A stretch of DNA of 64,000 bases from Dysidea avara (taxonomy: Eukaryota > Porifera > Demospongiae > Dictyoceratida > Dysideidae): NCBI RefSeq assembly GCF_963678975.1, contig NC_089279.1:32886660-32950659 (forward strand), given 5' to 3'. Position numbers and translations under genes: made by a program. Shown here in pieces: positions 38,401 to 50,100 of this stretch (within the stretch, counting starts at the first letter, position 1; each line of letters begins with the position of its first letter). A model generated the notes under the pieces. It did no database searches. It was given only the letters and a program-made list of their open reading frames with translations, and had not been told where the DNA came from.

Positions 38401-41400
38401 TGGTCACTAAAGTGGCTAGTGCCACAGTTTGCTGTAGTGGTAACTCCTTCATACAAGGAGCTGCTGCTGACTCTGTGTATACATCACTGAATGCAGATTT
38501 GATGTGTTGGATGCTGATATTGTCTGCTCTTGTTTGTGAATAGCTTGTGGCTGATGTCTTTCTCTTTGTCCCTCTTGCTATTGCCTTAGCATGTCTACAG
38601 ATGTCCAGTGCTTTTCTGAGGTCCCCATCCACTACTGCAACCTTCCTCGCACAATATTTAATGGCAGACTTCTCAAAATCTTTGAACTTTTCATTTAAAA
38701 TGGTGGTTATGTCTTGCACACTATATGCTGAGAAGTTGACGATTTGATGTGCCCCAGTAGCCTTAGTGGCGGTAAAAGTGTTGCCAATCCTGATTAAGAT
38801 GACCCTCCAGTCGAGCAGTGAGGTGATCACTTTCTCTGTCAACTGGTCTATCTCGTCCAACACTATAATAACAATATCTTTACTGGTTTTGGTGTACTCC
38901 TTTACTGCTTGCTGGTATTGTTTCTCGCCACCTTGACAGGCTACCCCTAACTTGTTAGCGATGTTCTTGAGCATTTCTCTGGGCCTGATCACCATACAGT
39001 TGGTAATCACGTGAGTCTGGTGCCGTAACCATGTGTCATTTTTCAAAAATTGTATTTATGGTGGCGGTCTTTTCGGTGCCCGGTGGGCCTGTGATAAATA
39101 GTGATCCAGGTATTTGATTTGTTATGTGTGTAGACAAAAAAGATCGAATTATGTCCATTTCTGCTTTCCTCCCGTTGAGGGTGGTCTCAACATGACTTTC
39201 AATGCAACTCGGAACATGATGTTTTCGCTTTCGACTAACCTCCATGGTTTTGTATTCACTTTTGGCACGAACAATGAACTACTTAGGTTACTTAGTATTA
39301 GGTTCAGGATTTAACAGCAGTAAAAATAACAACAAAAACCAGAAGCACTAAAACAGAAAAACCGGTAGACCTTCATCAGTTCTGTGAGTGTGTATGTACA
39401 AGTGTGCTGCTTTTATGTGTAGGCAGTGGTTGAGTCATCAAATGCGTGTTTAATCTCAAAGGTGCTTGGTCATCAAAAACACATTCACCTCAGGCTTTTC
39501 TTTGGGGTAGTTGGACAGGGATTTGGACATTTTAAAATACACTTTTACATTTACATAATAGTTAGACACCAAGACCAAGGGAACTAAGCGATTTAGTAAC
39601 CTCAACGGTCTGAGGCTGTAGCGTCCCGAGCGCAGCGAGAGCGCTACTAAGGGCCAGAGGGGTTACTAAATCGCTTAGTTCCTGTTGGTCGCGGTGTCTA
39701 ACTTATTTAGGCTATGGTTTGAAGTACATACCTCTATAGCCAGAGCACCGGTGGGGTGAAAGAGCAATGCAGAACAGCGGAACAGTTTCTTCCTGAAGTC
39801 CTTACAGCACCCGCAAAAATAATTATTCGACCGGTAACCAGAGTAACTGCTAGGGCTTTAGTAGATACGCCGCTTAGTCTACTATTTGTAAAGAATTATT
39901 TGCAGAACACAAAGAAGAATTGTATTACAGTATTATCAAGTACTCCAGTACCTTTCATGTTATAATTATTTATCATGTACAAAATTGCTTGAGGGCGGGT
40001 TACTAAATGAACATGTGTAGGTGACTAAATGAGCATGTCAGGTGACTAAGTGATTTAGTAACCCTGTAAATGAGCTGTACCATAGTCTAAACAACAGATA
40101 TTTTTCGTACCTAACGTTGTGTTTACAGCAGCATTCGCTTCCAGACCCAGGCGTCAATCTTGTCATAGCACTTATCCATTTATAAGTGCATGTGCGAAAA
40201 ATAGACTAGCACTCTAAAGACCACATAGTGTTGTAAACGTGCTCTAAAAATCTACATAGAGATTAAGCTGGCATGTCCCAACCTAATCTCTTAGGCCACA
40301 TCCTTAAAACCCTCAACACTTTGGTATAAGCGCCTGTGCCTTATACCAAGAGTAAATAATGGAATTTACTCTTGCTTATACTAAAAGGCGTAAGATCGTG
40401 GATTTGCTAAGTTGCATGGGGCATACAAGCTAATCTCTACAATTATATAACTCTGTATTAGACTTTAGAGCATCTGTTCAACACTATATGGTCTTTGGCA
40501 TTCTGTGGAGTACGTGCTGGTCTAGTCCTTCGTACGTGCACTTATAAATGGATATGCACTATGACAAGATCAACACCCGGGTCTGGAAGCAAAGACTGGT
40601 ATACAAACAACGTTAGGTATGAAAAATAGCTGCTACACTGTATATAAATGTAAAAGTGCTTTTTGAAAATGTCCGTGTCTGATCATATCCACCTTTTCCA
40701 GCTACCCTTTTCTTTGATTCAGTACTAAGATGTTTAGGTATCTTCTTCTAAAGGTGTCACTTGCTTGGTTTAACAGGTTTATTGCTTAGTCATCATTTGG
40801 TGTTTTAATCTAGAGATTGCTTTGATTGACTGGTTTTCCTTGTTAAAAATGTTTTCAACTCTGTATTTGATAGGGTGGCTGGTAATAGTGTGGTATTACA
40901 CCCCCCCCCCCCCCCCCCCCACCCCCCCCTGTATTACTATTTGACTCATTACATTATGAATTATGTTTGTTACCGTTTCCACAAGATTCTTGTCAGGCTC
41001 TGTTTGTTGATTGCTTGCTGTTTATCTAAAACTTGTACTAAGTGAAGGGGTTTTGCTTGGTTGAGAAGAAGGGATTTGCTGATTGTTTCTCGGTTGTTTA
41101 ACAGATAACGAGGACCCAGGTGAATGCGAATTAACTATAGTAGTTGTCATTTATGAGCAAACAAATATAGTAGTATTGGTTAACCAATAAAAAGGTTGTA
41201 GAACAATTGTTAAGTAATTAAATATGCTGATCTTATATAGCAGTAGTGCTTGTCAATGAGCAGGTTGCTTAGCCCAGTAAAAAGGTCTGCTTGAGCTATT
41301 TTAAATTCTATTTATACAGGTGTACTATAAAAAATACCTCAATTAAAGCTGCATGCTGGTTTTGCATATATTACCACTTATGTAGTTATGTATGTAGAGT

Positions 41401-44127
41401 ACTGCCAGTCGTATGCTTGTAAAAGTATATTAGCCACATGACTCACTACCATGAGTCTTGATATTGCAGTTTGTGGTCACAATACACTCTATACATCAGG
41501 TTGATGCAATAAACTGTAACATTAATACTACAACTACACTAACAAAATCATAGTGTCAGTTCAGCAATTATACACATCACTTGGTACAAACTGCACATGA
41601 TAATTCTCTGGTGTTATCATATGGAGGACAAGGAAGTGATCCACATCTTCCCTCCACAAAGAAGAAGAGCAAGCCATCATGATTTTTTGATGAATCGATC
41701 ACTGACTTAAATGCTGTATCCACACATGTAAACTGAGAAGGGGAATGGTTGTGATGTTCAGCCATCAGAAACCCATAGTATTCTCTGGTCCATCCACTAG
41801 GACAAGTGTACTTGGCAGGGACCATATAGACTGTAGAACGTTGAGTGACATAACAAACTGCACATGGTACATCGCGATCATGATTTCCATGAAGATAGCT
41901 GTAATAACAAGTATGTGTTTGGTATTCGGGTTGTACTAAAAGCCGGAACGGAATGGAATAGAACAGGGCGCATGCCAAGTTGATATATTGTTTTTGCAGA
42001 AGGTACACCGTTTCTTACTATCACATTGTAACAAGAATTGTGCTGAAGTTAGTTTTCTTCTACTTGTAGGCATGCTAGAAATCACGCGCTCAAAGTTTCT
42101 ATTTAATGCCTACTGCAAGAATGCATTTGCAATCACCTATGCTGAAAAGCTATCATTTAACTTGCTAAACTATGATTTTGTAAGCACTGTAAACATATAA
42201 TTCACAGCCATAACATACACTGTGGTTAACTCTCGTAAATTATTGCCAATGACTTCAGAAAACCATCTTCACTGTTACTAAAGGCTTGGACACGACTATA
42301 ACATGAAAATACTACAGTAGTTTAGCTTTTAGAATGATAAGGAAGCAATTCTACATCAGGATTAAACAGAATTTGATAGATTGGTAAGAACACAATATGC
42401 CACATGGCGGGAATTAAATAGAAACTCCGAGAGCGGGATTTCTAGAATGCTTATAAGTAGAAAGAAATGAACTCTAGCACAATTCTAGTCACTGTGTGTC
42501 AGTTGGAATCGGTGCAAAATCCATTTTAAACGATATTTTTTTATACTTGGCAAGCGTCCCAATTGGTTCTGTTCCATTCCAGCTTTTAGCACTACCCTTG
42601 GTATTCAGCTCCATGCATAAAAGCCCTATTTTGTTGTGATCCAAAAATGTGAGGAAGATAGTTGGGGTCTAGTGGAAGACATTGTGGATTACTGCCACTG
42701 CCTTGACTGTGATGTGAGCCACCAGCTCTTCCAGTATATACCAAAGTTGCAGTTGATGGACACTGGTCATGTCCCCATCTTACATACACAGTTCCTCCAT
42801 TCCTCTCTTCTTTATCACCTTTCACACCTTTGTGTCCTTTAGGACCAGTTAGTCCTATTGGTCCACGTAATCCAGTGTCTCCTGTATGATATGATAACTA
42901 AACAATGATGTGTATATGCATGATAGTGTAACCTATTAATCCTCTTGGTCCCCTATCACCAGGGTCTCCTCTTGGTCCAGTATCTCCTTTTGGTCCTGAT
43001 ACTCCAGGTGTTCCCTGATCTCCTTTTTTACCAGGAGGACCAATGGGACCTGGTGTACACTGACAATCAATTCCTGCCTCAGGCTGTCTCTTTACATCAT
43101 GATGAGTATTAATGGTGTTATCATAGTTGACTACCGTCTGTAACTGAATAAACATGATATTATTATTGGTTGCGCAACCAACATGCTCTTATAAATGTTC
43201 AAGGCTCTCACTAAATGATTGTCTGTTTCACTGTCCATATGTATGGCCTCAATCCACTCAGCATGTGAGATTTCATGCTGAAAGATAATACATAGCAGTA
43301 CTAACTAAATTGTAGCTTGTGCACGAATTGTCCGTATTTTTCTTTGTGACTGGGTTGATTGTAGAGGTGCTGTTCTTCATGTATAGTGCTGTATAACGGG
43401 GTGAACATAGCTGTTAGCGAAGTGTAATGGCTGCTTCACTTTCGAGTCTGTAATTGGTACCAGGGGCGTGTGTTCAGACAAAAACATAAACTCTGGCACC
43501 ATCCTTTCTTTTGATGCGGTATGCGTGCATGGGTTCACCAGTCATAATAATGTTACCAAAAAGTAAACAAACAAGTATAACGAAAAATTAGGAATTTGGG
43601 ATCATAGAAATAAAAAGTAGGGAAACAATGGAGTCCGACATTGTTAATACCTACTTCAGCTTTAGGGATTAAATGTCCACTAGTATATCTGCAGGTGTAA
43701 GCGACCTCCATTGTTTCCCTACTTTTTATTTCTATGATCCCAAGTCAAACTTAAAATTCCTAATTTTTCCTTATACTTGTTAGTATTTAAAAGAGTCCTT
43801 GTCATTATTTTTCATCCTCAAAGCCTATAGGTAGCCATACTATTCACACATATTACAAGTTGTATACTTCATACACATTTCCCATTAGCCTCACATTGAC
43901 TTGTTCCTGTAACTTCAACAACAGTTCCCTGTCATACTCTACTTGTTGTTGTAGTAGATCCAGTGATGACTGGAAGTACCAAGTCACACCAAACAGTAGA
44001 ACTAGACTAACTAGTGATAGTACTAAACTAACTACCAACACAACATCCTTGTTGGTAGCAGCCATTACTACTACTGCTACACTACAAAAAAGTGCTGTGA
44101 GCTTCAATAATCAACTAAGTATTGGTA

Positions 44128-44172
<45 letters not shown>

Positions 44173-47100
44173 GTACATACAATATGGTCCAGGATATATA
44201 GCAACATTTGGTCACCAAACTTACAAAACTTTTGTGGATTCCTTTTCAGACAGCTTGTGCATGTTTACATCTGTAAAGGAGAATAATATTTTTATGGTAC
44301 CTCCTTATCAGCCTTTGGAGAATGTTTACATCAACACTTTATGAGGTTAGAATGATACATGGAAGGGAACTATCATCTTTTTCATTGACTTAATATGTCG
44401 TCTTTCATTATATGAATCTTCTAGTATCTCTGTATACGGGAATATTTAAATAATAACAATTAGCATCTGAGGGTTTTCTGTAGCTGAGAATATGAGAGTG
44501 GATAATATTTCCAGTCATCGCGTTTGCTATAGAGCCCCCTTTGGTGACAATTCATAATCTAGTTTACTCAATCTACTGTATGAGGCCAGTGGGATGTGTG
44601 TCTACTGATCATCTCAAGCCCAAATTGAATAAACGAAAGTTACTAGCTCTGGAATTTCTTCTTGGTATTTTTTATTTTTATTTTTTTAGGTGTTTACCAT
44701 TTGTGCTAATAGAATTTTATGGTCAAACAAGTTGTCTCTGTTGATAGAAACTCGACAGATGTAGATAGTGTGGGACTGTAGTTGTGTGTGTGAGTCTATC
44801 CAGTAAATATGTACGTAGTAAGCTGCTGGCTTCATAAAACTGTTTTTGTGTGTTGTGCAAGAGCATATACACAGAGCCTGTGTGCTGTATGTAAATGTTT
44901 CACTTATGCATACCATCAGCTATCAACTGTGAAATTTGTTGAAGCAGATATCCCAGAAAGTTATGTTCCAATATCATGTTGTGTGCCTCTACAAGAATAC
45001 ATTCGCTCTATTGCTCATGACATACTTCGAGGTGTTATCCACCAATAGTGGCTAGTATGCTACATTATATTATATTATATTAGAGATACAGTATATATTG
45101 CTTGTATTTTGAGTGACTTTCTTGTAGGCCTATTTTTATACCAGAGTACATAGCACAAACATAATAATTATTATTTAAAACGTCTGATAAACTTGATATT
45201 CTAAATCCGCCATTTAAGTATTCATTATCCTGCCCTACTACAAACTTTGTGGTTACATAATTGGCTTATGGTAAGACTAACATTAGTTGTGTATTATTAG
45301 CAACAAGAAGTACAATTGTAGTAACCATATGGTGAGAAATATTTGCAGATATTCTACTTCAGTGAATCTTCTTTCCTTACGTATTAATATACCTAAAATA
45401 TGTGTACCAATGTTTGTGTTGTATAGGATAGCCGGACAAAGCTAAGGTTTGAGTATGGCAAGAGTCCTTCTTGCCTAAAACCTACCATCTTGAAAGTGAA
45501 AGTACAACACATCAGCAGCTAGGAATTTCCTGTTTATTTGTCCTCTAGCATAATTATGTTTTTGTGCAGGTGGGACTTTCCAAGTAATTTTGTAGATGAG
45601 CAACCATAGCAAAGTTCATTCGTATATATATGAATACATGATTGTAATAGTTATATCACTGGTATGAGTGCTTTACATGGATATACGCACTTGCCCAGGG
45701 GTCGTGCACTACAATTTAGCCATTATGCAATCACTTGTATAATGGTTAAATTGTAGTGCTGAAACGAACAGCAATTTTTACTATTTGAATTGTTGTGGAC
45801 ATAACAATCGATTATTCCGATTATTCTTTACATGTGAATAAGCACCAAAGTCTTTTTTGAGCAATAAGGTAAAGCCATGAGAGCTATTTCTATCTCTTCT
45901 AAAATGGATTTTATAAGTATGAATAAGCCACTTTGTTCGCAATCTCAAGTTTCAAGGTTGGCTTCATCCATCTTACTACAGTGTAGTAAGTGTTTGGGTA
46001 GTACATTATCAAATCATATAATGTTGTGAATTGTCAAATAACTTTTTCAGTGCTACTATATTGTTTGGAGGAAAACTTAGTGCCCAATGAGTATTTACAC
46101 AGTAAATTCTGGTTCAAAACTTTTTACATGGAGAGTATATGTGCATGGAATTGCATGCATGCGAGTGGTGGGCTATGATGCACACTTATTCAAGAAATTT
46201 TTATTAGGTGGTAAATTGTGGTCTAAATATTGCATAAAAATGGATGACTACACAACTACTGCTACAAAAGTCTGGTGTCACCTAGTACAGTAAAAAGTCA
46301 TGTCACTTGGTACAAACTGTACATGATAATTCTCTGGACCTATCATATGGAGGACAAGGAAGTGATCCACATCTTCCCTCCACAGAGTGAAACAGTAGAC
46401 CATTGTGATCTGCTGATGATCCAACTACTGATTTGAAGGCAATATCCACACAACTAAACTCGGAGGTAGCTTCTTTGTACTGATTAGACATCAAATACCC
46501 ATAGTATTCTCTGGTCCATCCACTAGGACAAGTGTACTTGGCAGGGACCATGTAGACTGTAGAACGTTGAGTGACATAGCAAACTGCACATGGTACATCA
46601 AGGTTGTGTCTACCATGAAGATGACTGCTACTATATGTCCATGTTTGGTATTCAGCACCATACATTAAGCCTCTGTATTGTACTCCACTAATTGTTCTAA
46701 GAAAGTTAGGATCTAATGGTAGACATTGTGGGCTCCTCCGTGTTTACGGTCTGCCCCACCAGCTCTTCCGTTATACACCAATTGTGCAGTTAATGGACAC
46801 TGGTCATGTCCCCATCTTACATACACGGTTCCTCTATTCCTCTCTTCTTTGTCACCTTTCACACCTTTCTATCCTGTAGCTCCTTTAGAACCAGTTAGTC
46901 CTGTTGGTCCTGGTAATCCACTACTACCCTTCTCTCCTTTATCTCCTTTCATTCCTTGATCTCCCATTTCTCCTTTCCGTCCTCTTTTTCCAGGTTCTCC
47001 TTCCTCACCAGGATATCCAGTTGGTCCTAGTAAATGTGTTTGACAACAATGTGATGTGTGAGAATATCAGTGTATCACCTTGTTCTCCTTTAGGACCCAT

Positions 47101-50100
47101 TGGTCCTGGTAAGCCATCATTACCCTTTTCTCCTTTCATTCATTGAGATGTCAGTTGTGTTGATCCTCTTGGTCCAGGATCTCCCTTGTCTCCTATTAAC
47201 ACACTTGATAACATTCAAGTACACACGTAAACCCTTCATGTGTCACCTTGATCACTCTTGGCTCCTTTTATTCCAGGTTCACCAGGTTGTCCTATTGGTC
47301 CAGTGTCTCCTGTATGATATGATAACTAAACAATGATGTGTATATACATGATAGTGTAACCTATTAATCCTCTTGGTCCCCTATCACCAGGGTCCCCTCT
47401 TGGTCCAATATCTCCATTAGCTCCCTTGTACCATGTTCTCCTTTTTGTCCTAGAAATTCTGGGTCTCCTGTGTTTATTAAATAATCACTAAAACAATGAT
47501 GTATATTTAATATATATGTACCTATTAATCCTCTTGGTCCCCTATCACCAGGGTCTCCTCTTGGTCCAGTATCTCCTTTTGGTCCTGATACTCCAGGTGT
47601 TCCCTTAATCTCCTTTTTTACCAGGAGGACCAATGGGACCTGGTGTACCATCTTTACACTGACAATCATTTCCTGACTGTCTCTTCACATCATGATGAGT
47701 ATTAATGGTGTTATCATAGTTGACTACCGTCCGTAACTGAATAAACATGATATTATTATTATTATTATTGGTGACATAACCAAACATGCTCTTATAAATG
47801 TTCAAGGCTCTCACTAAATGATTTTCAATGTCCTAAATCCACTGAACATGTGAAATTCTATGCTGAAAGAAATATGTAGTCATCTAACAGTATTTGTACT
47901 ATCTACGTATGATTACATTATCACTTGTTTAGCACATTGTCACCTGTTTTCACAAGTGAATTGGATGAAGCTACATACTTCACAGTAAAGATCTTTATTT
48001 TGCAGCAGGGGTGGATCCAGGAGTTGGCAAGGGGAGGGGCACAAACAGGCTAAGTTGTAGGTGTTTGGGGAGAGCCAGACTTTGTAGTTTAGTGCTACAT
48101 TTTTGAAGCACCTCTTAGTAGTGTCTCACAGTTGACATTTTGGCCTTTTCGGATGGTTTGTGAAGTTTTAAAAACTGTTTAAAGGCTCTGATTAAAACAG
48201 CAACATGATAATTATTTTTAGAGGTGCTTAGTACGCACGAAGATGCTGAGTGGCAATTTCACAGCTAGTTTGACTTTGGTTTGCTTTGGTTTCAGGCGAA
48301 TTTGTAATAATGCTAGAATGTGTATATTTTCATGAGTTGATAAACTGATATCGTGGCCTGACACAAAGTTTAGTAGCTATATCAGAAGCATGGCTGGCTC
48401 CTCCACAAGGTGGGGGGGAGGGTATTTGCCCCGAATGCCCCATGCTGGATCCACCATTGCGCAGCACTCTCAGATTTAGAGGCAGCCTTGTTCTGTACTA
48501 GTACATTATTAATTTAATAATAGAGAATGGATCCAAGTGATAAAAAGTAGTGAAACAAGTGATGAATGATAGTATTACAACATAACTCTATGAAGAAATT
48601 CCTACATTGGCATGTTACAACAATTATTTTGCTGAATTCCAATGTACCACTGAGCTATACTGTAATACCATCATCATCTATTGTTTCACTAGTTTTTTAT
48701 CATTTGGGTTCCTATATACTGGTTTTTGGGGGTTTTTGTTTTGGTAGAGTATACAGCTATCACACATGACTGTTCTATTAGGGTGACTGCAGTATTAGAG
48801 TATCTCAAATAAGCCTCTATAGCCTACCAAGATTGAAGTATAGTCATTATTCCTTGTTTTTACTGTGCTGTTATTATAAATACAACTAAGCCAATAAGGG
48901 GTGTGGTCGTCATGTTTGAGTAAATAGATTGTTAAAAGGTGTGGACTCCATGTTAATCAACCAAGGTCGCTAATGGGCATGGTTGTGAACCTATTGATCA
49001 TGAAGTTACAGGCAACTACCAGATATCTTTTACAGTAGCGTAAACGCTTTAAATATTTTTGTAGTGTCTAAATATGCTGCTCAAGAAAATTGTTAATACG
49101 GAAAATTATGGTTTCATTCCATGAAAGAGACGGCAGCCAGCCTGACTGAAAGGCGCAGAGGGCACACACTCATCAGACCTGGTGAATTTCATAAATTATG
49201 GCCGTACACTGTTTCGTTTGTGCAGGCAGGTAGGCAGACGAAGATTCAAGTTTGGGCAAAAAAATTTCCATTCTATATCCATCCACCTATATAGGTTTTC
49301 TTGCTTTTAATGATGTTGAATGGACTAGTATTATTCCACAATGGTGATATTCATCCTGTAATGTTTCTAGGATGATTTTAAGGTGGCATTTTAGGTGTAC
49401 ATCTTTTTAGGGGCAATCCCTATTTAAACAGTACAACCATACTGTTTGATATTGAACTTCTGTAGCATCAGTCATGCCACTTAATGTAACGTCAGCATCT
49501 ATGATTAATCAAATATACATGGTAGTGTGACATGTAGCAAAGAAAGCTGGTGTGCCACACTAGTGTGTTTATTATCAGGAAGAAGGAAAACACAATTTTG
49601 TGTACTTTTTTACATGAATTTAAATACTGGCAACATTTTCATGTCTACTACAGTATTAGTATTTAAGAGTCTTTATCATGTTTTTCATCCTCAAAGCCTA
49701 TAGGTAGCCATACTACTGACACATATTACAAGTTGTATACTACATACACATTTCCCATTAGCCTCACATTGACTTGTTCCTGTAACTTCAACAACAGTTC
49801 CCTGTCATACTCTACTTGTTGTTGTAGTAGATCCAGTGATGACTGGAAGTACCAAGTCACACCAAACAGTAGAACTAGACTAACTAGTGATAGAACTAAA
49901 CTAAATCCTTTTTGGTAGCAGCCATTACTACTACTTAGCTGCTACAGTATAGAAAAGTACTGCCATATCTGGCTATGTGTGTTGTTGTTGTTATTGTTGT
50001 TTTTGTGTGCATTCAGAGTACTATTGTAACATCATTTGACAACCAAATTTATGAGACTTTGTGGATTCCTTTTCAGACAGCTTGTGAATGTTTACATTTG

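Larger units (their letters stand above)
41577..44065 (-). pseudogene. Transmembrane short-chain collagen-like gene, copy F, split by a transposon
   Basis: Exons: 44065-43877 (63 codons, membrane segment and coiled coil), 43143-42933 (211 bp, open, KDG codons lost in frame), then a last exon starting 42881 and ending 41577. The last exon is open on both sides of an insertion at 41928-42597: it reads up to GAEYQ, then the element, then EYQTHT and on to CAVCTK. Without the element and one target copy the exons total 1026 nt, 341 residues, all in frame. The last exon is itself a fusion: it starts like the 72-bp exon ([10 protein letters not shown]) and continues as the usual last exon, so the 114-bp exon and two introns were lost. 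Use of the element as an intron is not excluded, but the obvious GT/AG pair would not keep frame. Confidence 0.82.
46303..49925 (-). pseudogene. Transmembrane short-chain collagen-like gene, copy G, multiply broken
   Basis: Exons by homology: 49925-49750 (membrane exon, 176 bp instead of 189), 47736-47522, 47467-47361, 47309-47247, 47192-47079, 47026-46303. Lesions: a 13-bp deletion six codons after the start, giving a stop within ten codons; a 1-bp insertion in exon 2 (CCCTTAATC for CCCTGATC); a 107-bp exon where D has 108; TGA at 47140-47142 in the 114-bp exon; a frameshift between the GGAGGS-like segment and CLPLDPN. The C-terminal 120 codons are open and end CTVCTK. The exon set, including the extra exon, and the TGA are shared with copy D. 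Confidence 0.87.

Noticed and set aside
41928..42597. Element in copy F acting as a perfect new intron
   Set aside because: GT near the 5' end (CAAGG|GTAGTG) and AG near the 3' end (CTTTTAG|TAC) exist, but joining them shifts the reading frame, so in-frame splicing is not supported without RNA data.
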